A stretch of DNA of 64,000 bases from Lunularia cruciata (GCA_948567375.1 OX419758.1:1989001-2053000); one strand, 5' to 3'. Shown: positions 40,946-54,700, counted from the stretch's first letter. Numbers and translations: made by a program. The notes: a model not told the origin generated them from the sequence alone.

Positions 40946-42080
40946 TTGGAATCCAGTTGTATACAAAATAGAGTGAAGTGTATACAAAGCAGTGAGTTTG
41001 TATTAGACTTACTAGAATCTAGAATGGATTTATTATCATTCCAAGCTTTAGTAAATGTTGTACAAGATCGTATGCATCTAGAAGACCACAAACTCATGTG
41101 TGAATGTAGGTTGCCCTTGCTCTTGATAGGTTTGGACATCATGGCAACAGTACAAGTATGGCAAGAGGTTAAATTTAGGGAGAATCAATACATGTTCTAT
41201 TGTGTTGTTTACAAAATGCGTAATGATTGTAATTATTTCTATATTGGGCAAGGAGGTAAAATGGCAGGATATGGAGGAGAGGTCAAGAATTTCTACAGTT
41301 TTTGCACAAAAAGGATTCCCTGGATGTTGTGGCTTTAGTGAATGGGACTTTATTCAGATTGTCACAATGACCCAAAGTGGATGGGGAAATATATTTTTGT
41401 AGGAAGGGATTTTACTTTATTAATGGTCAAGTAGTATGCAATGACAAGAGATAAATTATTCATGTTGCAGGAGATAAGAATTGTTGTTTTGTTCAATGTT
41501 GTTGATAACCATGAAATGATAATATTTATGTATATTAAGGTGCAAATAAGTAACGACATACCTTGTAACTTTGTGAATTGGCAATGCAAGTATGCCAGGT
41601 TCTTGCCACAACAGGACATGTATTATAAGATCACTTATATGGACTGATTTGAATACAAGAGGAGAATGCAGCTTGTTTGAGAACCATCAATTTTGTTAGA
41701 GGATTTAGGTTATATTACTATGGCACATTTAGTTCCTTCCTTCAAACAAGCTAGTACACCTAACAAGGCTAATTTTAATAAGTGTCTTGTACATGCTAGA
41801 GTAGCACTTGAACATTGTATTGAAATTTTGAAAGCTAGATGGCATTTGCTCAAAGAAATAAGAGTACAAATAAATATGTAAGATAAAATGTAAAACTATT
41901 AAGATGGGTGACAATGTGTATTATTCTTCATAACCTTTTGATTAACAAAGCCGATAATTAGGTAGAGGAGGATTTTGATGATGTGGATTTAGAGACAGGA
42001 ACCAAAGAGCAAAGTGTGGACCAAGTAGCATTTGAGTACCATGGAGAGAATTGAGAAACAAGAAATTATATAATGCAAAA
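40946..42080 (+). pseudogene. PIF/Harbinger transposase remnant
   Basis: Several frames together follow a HARBI1-type DDE transposase: an N-terminal segment at 40946-41338, then at about 41402 RKGFYFINGQVVCNDKR followed by a stop and IIHVAGD, as in the family motif around the second catalytic Asp, then at 41693-41881 LEDLGYITMAHLVPSFKQAS with Asp of the GD-like motif and HARVALEHCIEILKARW with the catalytic Glu, and a TMCIILHNLL ending near 41925. Stops and frameshifts between segments show it is inactive. The partner Myb-like ORF of Harbinger elements was not identified. Confidence 0.8.
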
Positions 42081-42111
42081 TTGTGTGGCCCATATGAGAT
42101 CATGCACAATG

Positions 42112-42112
<1 letters not shown>

Positions 42113-42148
<36 letters not shown>
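42113..42148. repeat. (AT)n microsatellite, about 36 bp
   Basis: An uninterrupted AT dinucleotide tract following gcacaatgta. Confidence 0.97.
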
Positions 42149-42150
<2 letters not shown>

Positions 42151-42551
42151 TTCCATATCCATAGAATATTTAGATGGACTTTGAGTACGTTTTGATTCAA
42201 CCAAACTCTTATGTTTATTTTTATATACTTTGAGTTATTTGATTCACTTGGAATACTTTATTTATGTACTTTGAGTGGGTTTTTTCCTACTCTTTTAGTT
42301 ATGTAATTTGAGTGAGTTTGATTCACTCAGAATTCTCTATCTCACATACTCTATTTGTTGAATGAAATATTGCACTTGTACTTGAATGAAACATTGGAAT
42401 GAAATATTGCACTTGTACTTGGTTAAATTTCATAATAATTGTATCAAATTGGCATTGTGAACCTAGTGTAGTTGCACCGGTATGTGTGGGTTTACACGAT
42501 ATGTGTGTTGTTGTGCATGGTGCATGAGCATTTGCAAAGGTAAATGTAATA

Positions 42552-42866
42552 CCAAGAGCTAGCCATATGATCTAGATGTGAAATTCAGTTTGGTAACATC
42601 TAGAATGATGTTATACATGATGGTCAAAATAGATAAGATAGAAGTATCACCAAAAGAGTACTTCTACTAATAGGGCAGAAACCGAAATAGACTTGAGAAC
42701 CTTAGAACCAATAGCTAGACATATGATTTAAAGGTGAGAATTGGTTTGGTAACATCTGAAAGGATGTTACACATGATGGACTAAACATATCAGAAAGAGG
42801 TATCACCAAAAGGGGACTTCTACTAATAGAGTAGGAACCAAAATATGCCTGAAATCTTTGAAGGCA
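42552..42866 (+). repeat. Two-copy tandem repeat (156-bp period)
   Basis: Units starting near 42555 and 42711 share gctag-catatgat, tttggtaacatct, gatgttacacatgatgg, tatcaccaaaag and acttctactaatag. Substitutions are scattered, so the duplication is not recent. Confidence 0.85.
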
Positions 42867-43289
42867 ATTTCGGAGGCCTAAACGGATGAATTAGGCCTCG
42901 AAAATGTGCAGATGCCCCCCCATCAAATGAAAGGCTGGCCTTCCCTCTCCCCTGCTTTGTCTTGTCAAGAGCTTTCCAACGGTACCTTACTCACATGATT
43001 CTGAGATTCCTACAGGAAGATTCCCTAAAAGATTCCCTCCGGTCAAAGCTTGTTTGACCAACCAGATAGGACCTAGACCAGACATGTCACCCATCCAAGT
43101 AAGTAATCCAAGGGTGGAGCTTGCTGACATGTCACCTATCTGTGTCCCTAATCCTAGGATGGAGCTTCCTTGGAGGAGATCCTCTTTGTCTATATAATAA
43201 AGAGAAGGTGCTCCCTTGGGGCATCGAATGTTTGAGTGTGCAATCTGTGTTTTCTCTCTTCTCTTGTCCTCGGAGCATTACAGTAAATC

Positions 43290-43590
43290 AATGTGGTCAT
43301 GCATTTGCAAAGGTAGTGCCTAAGTATCTGGGAAGAGAAGATGAGTATTCTGGGCTCTGTGGTTGCTTGGATGTGCATTTGAAGGTTGTGCATGAGTATT
43401 TTGGGAGGAGAAAGTGAGTATTTTGAGTGGTGCATTTGTGAAAGTTGTGCATGAGTATTGCAATAGGAGAAGGTGAGTATTTTGGGTGGAGTTGTATGTA
43501 TGCATGGGAATTGCAAAGGTAAACCAATGTGGTTGCTTAGGTGTGTAGTGCATGCGCATTTGTGAAGGTAAGCAAGGAGTGAGGAAATTC
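43290..43590 (+). repeat. Minisatellite-like degenerate repeat region
   Basis: Short blocks such as gtgcatttg(tg)aag, gttgtgcatgagtatt and gagaaggtgagtatttt recur several times with variable spacing. Overlapping His/Cys-rich frames on the minus strand are artefacts of it. Confidence 0.6.
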
Positions 43591-44042
43591 AAGAATCTAG
43601 AATTCTAGAGCAACACAAATCAGATGTCTAGAAGAAGAGCATAGATGAATGGTAGGATTGGAAAAAAATCAATGTAGTGTGATTGGTGGTTGAAGAGTCA
43701 CAAAGAGTTTAGGGTACATCGACTAGAAAAGAGGAATAGCTAGTTAAGATGAAGGACATAAAGCAATCTGCAGCAGTTGTGTACAAAGAGTGCAAGAAAT
43801 CGAGAGAGGAGAATGTTCCATACAAAAAGCCTTGAGATAAAAAGCATTCACCATGGATTTGAGTTGGGAAAGAGAGGAGAGGAGAATTGAGAGATTGTAG
43901 GTGTGGGAATTGGAGAGAGTACAAGTGTAAATGGGGAAGAGAGGAGAGTTTAGTTGAGAGTGTAGGTGCAAGAATTGAGAAAGGGAGGAGAGGACAAAGT
44001 TTCAAGACACATTCACAATAGTACACATTCAACATTCACAAC

Positions 44043-44275
44043 GGGACACATTAAACTTGAGACATATTTGCAGCAGGAGAGAGGCATATGCAAATCAAGA
44101 AAGAGAGGAGAATTAGAGAGAAAAGAGGACAAGAGAGAATTTTGGGATAGAGTATTCTCCTATGGGACACGTTAAACTTAGGATACATTTGCAACTGGAG
44201 AGACGCTTATGCGAATCAAGAAAAGAGGAGAAATAGGGAGAAGAGAGGACAAAAGAGAATTTTGGGATCGAGCAT
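44043..44275 (+). repeat. Two-copy tandem repeat (121-bp period) in a GA-rich tract
   Basis: Units starting gggacacattaaactt (44043) and gggacacgttaaactt (44164) continue in parallel through gcaaatcaagaaa and gagaattttgggat. The surrounding 43.8-44.6 kb is purine-rich. Confidence 0.85.
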
Positions 44276-44921
44276 CCATAAGAGAGAGTGTAGGTGTGAA
44301 AGTGAAGAGGAGAGTGAGAGAGTGTAGGTGCAAGAGAGTGAGAGAGAGTAGAGGGAAAAAGAGGAGATAAGACTACCAATTTCAAGAGTTTTGAGGAGCA
44401 ATTTTGAGTCTCACACAAAGCAAGAACAAGAGAGATAGAGCAAGACAAACTAAAAGAAAACTGCTAGTTTTGAGGAGCAATTTTGAGTTTCACAAAGAGT
44501 AAGAGCAAGTGAGAAAGAGCAAGACAAACAAAAATTGAAACAAGAAAGCAAGACAAGAGAGATGGCAATTGAGGAGTACCAAAGAGATGTTGAAATAGAA
44601 CACATGAAGGAGATCTTTGAAGGACCTTGGTTGATTAGGTTTCATACGTTTGTTGATTACATGCCATACATGAAGTGATGCTAGTTGGATAAAAATCAAA
44701 TCCAAGAAACTATAGAGTCCATTCGAGAAATAGATTTGGATTCATTGGGATTGAAAATTGCCTTTGCCATTGAATATCCCGAGCCTCATGTAAGTTGATA
44801 ATATATTTCTGTTTGTTGCAAACGTATTTGTCAAATTCCAAGTCTAATTGAAATTGTCAAAATTAGAAGAAGGTTGTGCAACTACAAAACCTATCTACGG
44901 TAACCACACAAACCAGGCACA

Positions 44922-47733
44922 ATGGCTATGCCTAATTTGCATGGCTTCATGGGTTTTTGTGTGATTCTATTTTTATTTTTGTGTATTTATTTGATTACAT
45001 GTTTGCAAGTAGCATTGTACATGGAGTTTGCATGCACTTTGGAGAGGGACACTCTTAGAGGGATAGTCCATGGTAGAGATTTTGTTCTCATCACATCTCT
45101 TATTTATAGAGCATTTTTTTTACCATTAGGTACTATTAGGAGGAGGAAGACAATGCTATAGAGCATGGTGGAAGATTGGTTTCCAATGAGAGATAGGAAA
45201 ACTAGAGATATTTAGGTAGGCATTGTACATATCCAACATTCAAACCATTTTCCAACTCTTGTGTTAAATACTCATTCCGACATGATGACCTAGAGTTGTG
45301 CATGGGAACATCATTCTCATAGTGAAGAGTAACATGCCATGATCTACTCTAGTGGACTATGATTGGGCCGAGCTTAACTTGTTAGCTATTGAGGCGGAGC
45401 TTGTTATAATCTAGAGGAGGAGGTTTGTTTTCACAACAAGGTAGAAGAAGGAGAGCTTGCACATGATGAGCAACCTAGTGAGTGAGAGTTTAGTTTTAGT
45501 TAAGTGCACCTTTGAGTATAGGTTAGCTAACCTTATACCCATGTTTGTAAATTTTTGAAATTTATATATATTGTTATTGCAAACTCTTGGATATTGCTTC
45601 CTTGTATTCATGGTATTGTTTGTTGGATTGATATGGTGTGAAAAATTGTGTACAAGTGCATCTCATGATGTTAGACAATCCAGTTCCAATGAACACCTTG
45701 ATGATCACACCCTCATGATCCTCTCCATGCATCTCAAAGTGTTAATGTACCAAAAGCTAGTGCCTATGAGCACAATGATCATCCATATAGTCTAGAGAGA
45801 GAAAGAGAGTTGAACCACCTCCATTGCCATCACTATCAAGTATCCTTGGAGAGGAGCACATGCGCTCTATGGGAGAGAGTGGGTTGGACTCTCATAAGAT
45901 GAGACTAAGAGAGAGAGAGAGAGGAGCATATTAGGCTAGAGGATTACCTATTGAGTGAGAGGGAGACTAGGCTAGCTGAGCATGAGAGAATACTTGCATA
46001 AAGGGAGGAGCAGTTCTAGCTTGAGGAGCATGTTGTTTTAGAGAGAGAGTGTAGACTAATAGAGAGGGAGATGCATCTATGTATTGAGGAGAGTACTACG
46101 GGCAAGTAGTTAGTAGAGTTAGTCAGAGTTATTATGGAGAGAGAGAGTATGATGTGAGAGCTTGAGTGGAGAGACTCATTGAAAGGACTCATGAGATATA
46201 GCAAGGAGAGAGCAGAAGATATAAAGTTCATGAGATATGGTATATGAGTGAGTTTTCTATTAATTATGGAAATATTGGAGAAGACCAAAAGAAGGAAGTA
46301 CATGAGGTGAGTGCTCAACTAGATACTCTTAGGGTAGCATATGAGGATGCTTGATAAGAAGCTAGAGAGTGGTTAGAGGTAGATATGTCACATTATTCTT
46401 GGGGGTTTCCCCCAAAGGAGGTAGGGACTCGGGCAGATCATGGTGTTGACCCCTATGGTGTGGTAAGGGTTCAAAGAGATGCTAGTTTAGTTGATATGGG
46501 GACTCATACCCGGAGTGAGGCTTTCCTTACATATAGGGGAACCAGACCCATAGTCCAGTTAGAGATCCTACCATAGAAAGAGAGCCCTTCTACCCTACAA
46601 CACCACCTTTACACCACCACATAATGTAGGTTCTTCATCCCGAGTGCATCATACTAGAGAGAATACTTCTCCGTCATATGGGAGAGCATCTTCTTTGCAA
46701 GCTACCCAATCTAGTCAAACTTGGTTGACTCTTGTAGGTGGCCCAAGAGAGGAGCCTTATTTGCATTTGGAGAGGATATTGTATCATGGAGACCTTGCAC
46801 CAAGGATGATATTGCACCCCCTTTGAGTTTTTGGGGTGCTTACCACAAGTGCTTGTGGCTTTAGAAACAAAAGGCATCTTTGAGTAATGAGGTACAAAGA
46901 TCCACTCATTTGAGACAGAAGATGAGTTTATCTAGATCATTCATTCCTTATATCAACTTCCATACAAATTTGAGGAGGAAGATTTTAGTGTTAGATTTGA
47001 GTTGTATAGTAGGTGTGAGAGATCCTAGTAGACCTCATTTATTGGAGTGGTGTTTTGAGACCATGAGGAAGGGATGGTGCTATTTTACCATGAGTAGTAC
47101 TTTATGGTATATTCTACAACCTAACATTAGAGAGTTTATGAAGTATTGTATCTCTCACTTTGAGGTGATCATAAGACTAGTGGTCAAAAGCACAATGGGA
47201 GACCCTATTGCATTCTATGTGGTAGCTTGGTCACCCACTAATAGGAGTTCACACCGGCTCACATTTGGATGGATGCCAAGATGGAGGGATATTTTGATGA
47301 ATTTAGAGGTTTTATGGTTAGACCATATGGTACTTTTACCTCATTAGGTTTATCTATCCAAGATAAATTATTTGTGGACGGAGTGGCACTTCTTTACTAT
47401 AGGAACCATCCTCAGGGAGCTATAAATCTTCCACCTTTTTCACCAATGGATACCCTTAGTACTTCATACACTTCATTATTTCAGCTCCTCATCTCACCTC
47501 TAGATAGATTTAGGGTTTCCACAGCTCCAACCATTAGATTCCTAGAGGAAGAGTGGACAAGCTATAGATTGAGGGATTATAATTCTGACCCTTATGAGCT
47601 TTTAGGGAGAGCATTTAGCAAGCCTCCAATGCATGCTCGGGAGAAGAGATGGATGTGGTGCTATAGTCCTTTTTGGATTAGACCTACTTTATGTTGGAGG
47701 TTACATGATTCACTCAAAAGATATGCACACTAG
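44922..47733 (+). pseudogene. Degenerate ORF block of an unrecognised mobile element
   Basis: Same-strand fragments occur at 44922-45161, 46385-46576, 46880-47347 and 47269-47733. Between 45800 and 46100 the frames are rich in Arg-Glu repeats (LERERE, SEREARLAEHE), a likely coiled coil. The last 155 residues are the best preserved (YGTFTSLGLSIQDKLF...WMWCYSPFWIRP). Internal stops and a frame change at about 47270 show decay. I do not recognise the family. The layout (coiled coil then a globular domain, repeat-rich surroundings) suggests transposon ORFs rather than a host gene. Confidence 0.4.
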
Positions 47734-47909
47734 ACCTTAGGCATAGCCGTTAGTGCCTTGATATTTTCCTCTTGCATATAATTTTATATATTGGGCATAT
47801 AAACTTGCAATATTGATGGACACTACTTATGTTATCATGTTTAAAGCTTTATATTGTTCTAATCAACTTGATGATGATGAGTGTAGAGTATATTCACATG
47901 TACATGTTT

Positions 47910-47962
47910 GGTTTAACCTGCACAAACCACCATAGGTTTGCACAATTTGTGCGGGTTGAACC
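47910..47962. repeat. Imperfect inverted repeat, 17-bp arms
   Basis: ggtttaacctgcacaaa at 47910-47926 pairs with tttgtgcgggttgaacc at 47946-47962 (15 of 17 positions). The spacer contains a further gtttgcacaa repeat. It could be a small MITE-like remnant. Confidence 0.6.
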
Positions 47963-48149
47963 AAAAAAAGTGTTTGGCTCCACACAAACCAAGTGTTTGG
48001 ATATGGATAGTGGCGCTCCCACAATGCCAAGATTTAAACATTTGTCAAACTTGAGTGTGAGAGTGTTGTATGCTTTGGTAGTTTGCAGTTTGGTAGCTTT
48101 GAAGTTCTCATATTTAATCTCTTCTTATATAGTTCTACTATCATAATCT

Positions 48150-50540
48150 ATTATAGGTGAATTCTAGAGAGAATTCTATAACTATCATAATATGTTATGG
48201 GCAAATTATAGAGCTTGATGATTCACATAGAAACATTGAACTAATCATTGCCACACAAAGAATAAACATGCATTATATTAGATACCTGCAACAACTTGGT
48301 AAAATCTATATGTAACATAAGTTTACATTGGGAATACTAGAGCTCTAAACTCTCACACTCTTGCCTATTTAGTCATTATCATTCCAACTACCACAAGGAA
48401 GTGAATTTGGATTATATTCAAGTATAGAGAACTTGGGGTCCATATTGTAACTAATACTAGAGCCATCATAATTATTTGAATCTATATTGAATAATATGGT
48501 GATATGCATTCAATCTTCTCTAGAGATTTTCATGCACAAGCTAGTTCAAGTATCATGGCATAAAAGTATTTTGATTTGCCTTCACTCTTCTTGATTCGGA
48601 ACTTTTCTACCTTGGACCTGATTTCTTTGCCTTTAAGAAATTCTCTGACTCAACTTCTCTCTTATGTTTCTCAAGATCTGCCACTTGCAAAGCTTCAATT
48701 ATGCTATTTTACATCTCTCCTTGGATTCTATTGGTTCAATTCTCATTTTGGTGTGAGATGCTAGATCTTACAACAATGAAGCTAGACTAGGTGTGAGTGC
48801 AGGGGCCATCTTGGAAGCTTTCAAGTTCCTTCTACTATTTCAAAATCAACTTCTTTCTTCTTGGATGTTTCTTCAGCATCATTCCACTCCTCTTTCTCCT
48901 CAAAGACATCTCTAGTTGGCTCCTCCCAATGAAATTCTTGACTCTCTCTCTCTCTATTTGATTCTCCTCTTCTCTTGGTGCTCCATTCCCTCTTGAGTGA
49001 TTCCCAAGTGCTCGTGAAGTATGGGAGTGTTGCTTGGGTTTGTCTCTTGTCAAAAAAGGGTTTTTATCCTCATCTAAAACCCCCTTGTCCAAAACTCCCA
49101 ATGACACACATCCACAATTTCCATATGTACACATGCAATCCAAGGGCACTTGGGTGGTAATAAGAATTGATTCTTCAAGAAGATTTACTCCTATTTCATC
49201 ATTTGCCTCTTCTAGTGGTGGGACAATAAGGCATGTTCCATCCATGAACCGCACATCTTCCTCCGCACCACCAATACTGACCAATGCAAGAGGAGATATA
49301 TTAGCTCTACCCCCCAACATTAAATCTATTCTTTAAAAAAAATGAACAAAGATGATTGAGTTTATCCTAGATTGTTCTCCATCCTTACTTCAAGTCCTTG
49401 TTAGTGAGACCCTCTCCTGTGCAATTGTTTTTCCACTCTTGAGTATCTTTGTATGATTTCACGTATCTTGCCCATTTTTGTAAAGCCTATCACCATTCAT
49501 GGAGGATGGAAATCCTCATCCTTGCCAAACTAAGTAAGTGGCCATATAGCTAAATGCTGTGCTCTTTTGGATAGGTTTTTTACTCTTTCCTCCATGGATA
49601 TGACTAAAGTGCTCAAGATCATCTAAATAATCAAGTATTTGCGAGTAATGGTGATAAGCCATCCTAAATTGATCATCTTTACCCAATCATTGTTTTGCCC
49701 GGAATTGCTATTCAGTGGGTGGACGATAACCCTTGACCCTCCCTTGCTATGTGCTTGCTCGAACACACACTTCAATCCTTTGCTTGTTGCACTTGAACAT
49801 GGAAATGGGAGAGAAGCAACCATCTTCTCAAGTACTTCTTGGAATAGAACAAGCATAGGAGAGATGGGAGCGAATTCAGATTATAAAGTACAATGAATAG
49901 GAGATTCATCCATGTTTCCAAAGTATACGAAGTAAATCTAGATTTTGATTTCAATTTGCCCATGCACACTCTATTACTATATTATGTTGGGATGGTCAGG
50001 CAATAGGCAGCGTGTTTACTCACCAATTCCAACACCTTCGATAAGAATAACAAAACGTTCTAATGGTGTACCATTAGAAATTATTCTTACACGCTTGACA
50101 TGTCAATCCATTGGAGGTGCATGATGAGATGTGAACCCCAAGAGAAGAGACTATTTTCAAAACGGTGGAAGGATGTTGGAGGATTGAAAAACCGGATTTA
50201 ACATATGTCTTTCCATTACATTCTCTCATAATCCCTCTATCATTTACATCTGGCTTAATCCTTCTATCATTTACATCTTGCTTAATCCGGGTGGTTAGTG
50301 TAAAATGACTGGTTAGAGTTCACTCCAACATGCATTAGTAATTAAGTCATGCATCTTCATAATAAACTAGCTGGAAATGTAAAACTGAAACCCCCTCCTT
50401 CAACCTGTTTTTTGGTACCCATACAAATCTACACGAGATCATTCATTATTGGGACCACTAACTTTTATGACCACTTGATAATACTTTACGGAGTTTAGAG
50501 CTGTACCAGCATAATTTCAAAATTTTAGAATTCGAAACCC
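48150..50540. other. Interval without recognised gene
   Basis: A minus-strand frame at 48835-49320 (161 codons, Cys- and Lys-rich) and a plus-strand frame at 49639-49896 have no domain I recognise and no splice support. The sequence resembles the repeat-rich region to its left. Confidence 0.4.
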
Positions 50541-50574
50541 CCTATTATATCACATGTGTGGGTGTCTCCCAACC
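50541..50574 (-). repeat. Right arm of the distant inverted repeat
   Basis: Inverted partner of 39402-39439 (see there). Confidence 0.4.
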
Positions 50575-50794
50575 GTACTCCTAGAAATATAGATACTATT
50601 ATTCTCTCAAAGAGCAAAGAGGCCAAGTAGGATGCCAAAGCTCAATCAGCTTCTATTAAGCCCCGGATTAGGCTCGAGGTTGACTGAGATGATAGAGAAT
50701 CATCGACAAAACCAAGGTAGTAGAAACGCCGGAAACAAGGCCGAAGGCGTCTTCATCGCGGAAAGAGCCAAAGTGAAAGTGAAACCTGGCTTAG

Positions 50795-50845
50795 CTTTGG
50801 TTAGCTTTGGATACGTGTTTGCTACGCGGTCGCCTTTTCACGCTT
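50795..50845 (+). mobile_element. Possible remnant of the double-hairpin family tail
   Basis: cgtgtttgctacgcggtcgc followed by cttttcac matches the consensus tail seen behind the second hairpin in the other copies, but no GATGGG hairpin precedes it. Only a ggcttagc core upstream recalls the first hairpin. It may be a deleted copy, or a chance or target-related match. Confidence 0.35.
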
Positions 50846-51748
50846 ACCTTTTGATTAGACTCGAGATTAAGAGACTCATCAACAAATGAAGGAGAGGAAC
50901 TGTAGCAGCAGCAACACAGTTCGTGCAGTCAACCGAGTACGTGCCGCAGGAATTTAGGAGCCCAAAATCGAATTCAGATCGTCGAGATTTTGATCGTACG
51001 GCCATTGTAGCTGGTAGAGATGGACTGTTTTTGGTGGACAATAATCCAGTGGAGAGTAGTACTGTGCTGGAGAAGGCGTTTTGAGGTCAGTGGACAGTCG
51101 GAGGAAGGAAGGTACACAGTGCACTAAAACCGATAGATAGATCGGCGTTTGTGCCCAGCGATTTTGAGAGAGCGGGACACAGAGATTCATTGATCGACCG
51201 ATTCGGCAACTCTCCGTCATGTAGAGAAGGCTTAGCTTCTTAATGGTGCACTGAACTGTGTCACCGAGCTGGATTGGTCCAGATTTTGGTAGCTGTCTAG
51301 AGGAAGGGAAACAGGTTTAGTTTCCTGCACGGAATTTTGCACTGCATGCGCTGTTTCTCTAGCACTGCAGCTGGTTCGGACTCTTCTTATCGGTGGTGAA
51401 ATCTTTTCTGTTCTGGTCTTGTTTTGTAGAAGACTGGAGGAGGAGGAGGGGAAGAAGTGAGTTGTGGTTTTTCACCGGCATTTTTTCAGATTAAAATAGC
51501 TAGCATGGCTCAGGTGTGAGCTGAGTAGGCGGGATCTCCATTTAAGTCTGCTATTGGGGGAGGATAGTAGAATTATACACGACGAGATTCTGGAAGATTT
51601 GCGGCTTGGTGCTTGAATTTGTGGCAGATTTTAAAATTATCCACTGAGTAGAACCATGGATCTGCAGGAAGTGAGTTGGTAGTCTGTTTTTAGGGTTCAG
51701 TGGGAATTTGTAGGAAGGTCGGTGCTTTCCAAGGAGCAGATTGTAGAG

Positions 51749-54700
51749 ATGAGGAGGATGATTGGAAAGAAAGGATCGGACAGGATGATGGTGGTGTCAA
51801 TGCAAGCCATGGTTGCACTTCTCTGCGTTGTGGCTGCATACATCGAGATATGTGATGCAGCAGCCGTAGTGGATGTTTATCGTATGATTCAGTATGATTT
51901 CCAAGGAACACCGTTTGGTTCGCGTCGAGCAGGCGTCAACCACCATGCGAGCTCGGGAATGTCTGTGCCGGGATCTGATCTTTCGCGTACAATTGTGATT
52001 CTTCCAATCGATAAAGCGAACGTCACTCTCTTGAATGGTAGGCATAGTAACCTGTTTATTCTCCTAAATATTTGTACGTTTGCATCTGTTTTGGCCGGGA
52101 TATCTGAACCCCGAGAAGAACTGAGTGATTTGAATCTCTCATCCGAAACTTTCCTACTAAGTTCTGCACTTTTCTGCTTCACCTGTCAGGGAGTTGTTAG
52201 ATCTTCGGTATGTCTCTCCAAGCTTCAATCTTTAGCGCGTTTTATTCCTAAGGAGTTATTATGATTGCCGGGGACCATTATTTTGAATCCGTCGTAATTA
52301 CCAGTTGTCTTTTTCGCCATTTGCAGAATATCTTCAGAGTAAGAAGATGCTTGGTGGTCTGCTTCTGATCCTGCCTCGTCACTTTGAAAACGGAGGAAAA
52401 TCATCTGATGAAGGTGATACAGAAGATGCAGATGGAGATCATTCCTCAGATGTCGCAGCACTCGAACAGTGGCTCATTCACAACAGCATACCGGTATGCA
52501 AAACATAGAAGTTCTTAGTTTGCAATTTTTGCTCCGTTAATGTCGTTCTCAAGCCTAAAATTTTGGCACGTTGTTCAGATCTAACAAGTTCAAGAAACAG
52601 GTTACTGGGTTATCTCGATAGTGATACGGAAAGTAGCGTAGTCTTTGCTGTGAGCAGCCGGCGTCTCAAGTTAGCTAGTATGTCAGGATTTCAAATACTG
52701 TAAGAGCAGATGAACGACAAGTTTGGAGCTTTTTGTATGATAGTGTGCATTGCAGTCTCCACTTAAATGTGTCACTTGGCGCCGCTACTCTCATCGCAAG
52801 AAGGAATAGCATTTTTCTGTCCTACTCTTGGAATATCTTTTCCACACACTCTAGTTCGCATCCGTTCCAAATTTTCAAGTTTTCAGTTGAGGAGTACTGA
52901 TAAAAAGTGTGTTTTTGACATTGCAGTACCCTGTGTACTTTGCCTACTCAGATGAGAAGGTTGAGAGTGTGTTGAAAGATGTGCAACTGAACGATGCCGC
53001 AGGAAGGCCTGCGACGGCCTCTACTGGAGGGTGAGTATATTTTGTTTGAGAATAGTCGATTATTTACCACTGTTATCGGCGTCTAGTCGATTTTGTGGAG
53101 GAAATCCACAAAATGCACTTTACAAGTTATGTAATACCCGCTGTAGCATGAGTCATTTGACAGGAATGTCCATTCGTGTATCTTATTCCTGCGAAAGTGA
53201 ATATAAACTTGTGATGAACTTTACTGTTATTTAGACTTTCAACAAAACTGTGGATTGGGACATTCATAAGATTGGGTTTTTGTCTCAGATATAAGTTCGT
53301 CGTGCCAGTACCAGACGCCAAGAAGCTGTCATCCGCATCTTTCACGAATCTCCAGGTTGGATATACAAAACGATATTTGTTCTTTAAGTACGATATGACA
53401 TACATTGACTGGTGATATGATGGAGCAGCTGGAAGTGTTTACCATGCAATCATCTCAGTCGCGGAACTTGAGGCGATCGAGGTTATCACTACACTATTCT
53501 ATACTCCGAACATCCTACTTTGAACTTCTAACTGAAGCTCGTATATCTTCAGGGATGGCTTTGGGGTTTGAAAGGTGACGGAGATATTGCTGGTTTGCCC
53601 ACAATCGCCATAGTGGCCTCCTATGATACCTTCGGAGCTGCACCTGTAAGTATAGTCGATTCAAGTTGAATCTCAGACATCCGTAAAGGGACTTTAATTT
53701 TGTAATGATGTACAAACATGTCCAGTTTGGCATCTGCTAATACTTTCCGCTATACAGATGGGCTCCTTCATACGTGATGATTGTAACCGGGGTGTGATTT
53801 GTTGGAGCAGGCTTTATCTGTAGGGAGCGACAGCAATGGGAGTGGGGTGGTGGCTTTACTGGAATTGGCGAGGTTGTTCTCCCGTTTGTATGCCAACCCA
53901 AAAACCAGAGCTCCTTACAATCTGCTGTTTGGTCTGACATCCGCTGGACCTTACAACTACAATGGCACAGCCAGGGTAAGGTTGATTAACTTTTGTTTAT
54001 ACTTTCACGTAGTGCTGCATTCCTCTTGTGAATCGTATCAATCATGTACATGCAAGTTTACTGTTTAAGTCCCCTTCAGCAGCAAGAGCAATACGTCTTT
54101 GTGCTGAAAGGCGCTTTAATGAACCCTTCTACGCGAACGTTAACATCACACACTAGAATCACCTGGATAGGGAAAGTGATCCAGTTGCTCCGTTTCGTCA
54201 ACATACAGTGGTTGCGGGGCTTTGATCAACGAGTTCGCGAGAACATAGACTACGCGTTGTGTCTCAACAGCATCGGCAGTTCAGACAACATGCGCCTTCA
54301 TGTTTCTAAACCCCCAGAAAACGCCTTCATCAAACATATATTTGACGTACGCTCCAGACTCCTCAGATTGAGATACTTTGTTTGGGGTCAATTTGAAGTG
54401 CTTGACACATAGGATGCTGTGATGGTTCCCTCAGTTCGATTCACAGCTTGGCACGTTAGACGCTTCAAGTTGATGTGATCGCAGCTCCCGACCTCGCGCA
54501 ATATCTGTCTGTACTGCATGCTACTATTATTCTTGGGCACCAGTACCTAGATATGCATAGTTGGATCATTCATTTGCATCCGCTTTTGAATGCAGAATCT
54601 CGCAGATGTGGCTAAGGACTTTGGGGTAACGGTTGAGATTAAGCACAAGAAGATCAACATTTCCAACTCACGGGTATAGTCGAATTTCCTAATTGTTAAA

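Noticed and set aside
48835-49320. 161-codon minus-strand frame as a host gene
   Set aside because: No recognisable domain, no splice context and repeat-rich neighbourhood; left as part of an unassigned interval.
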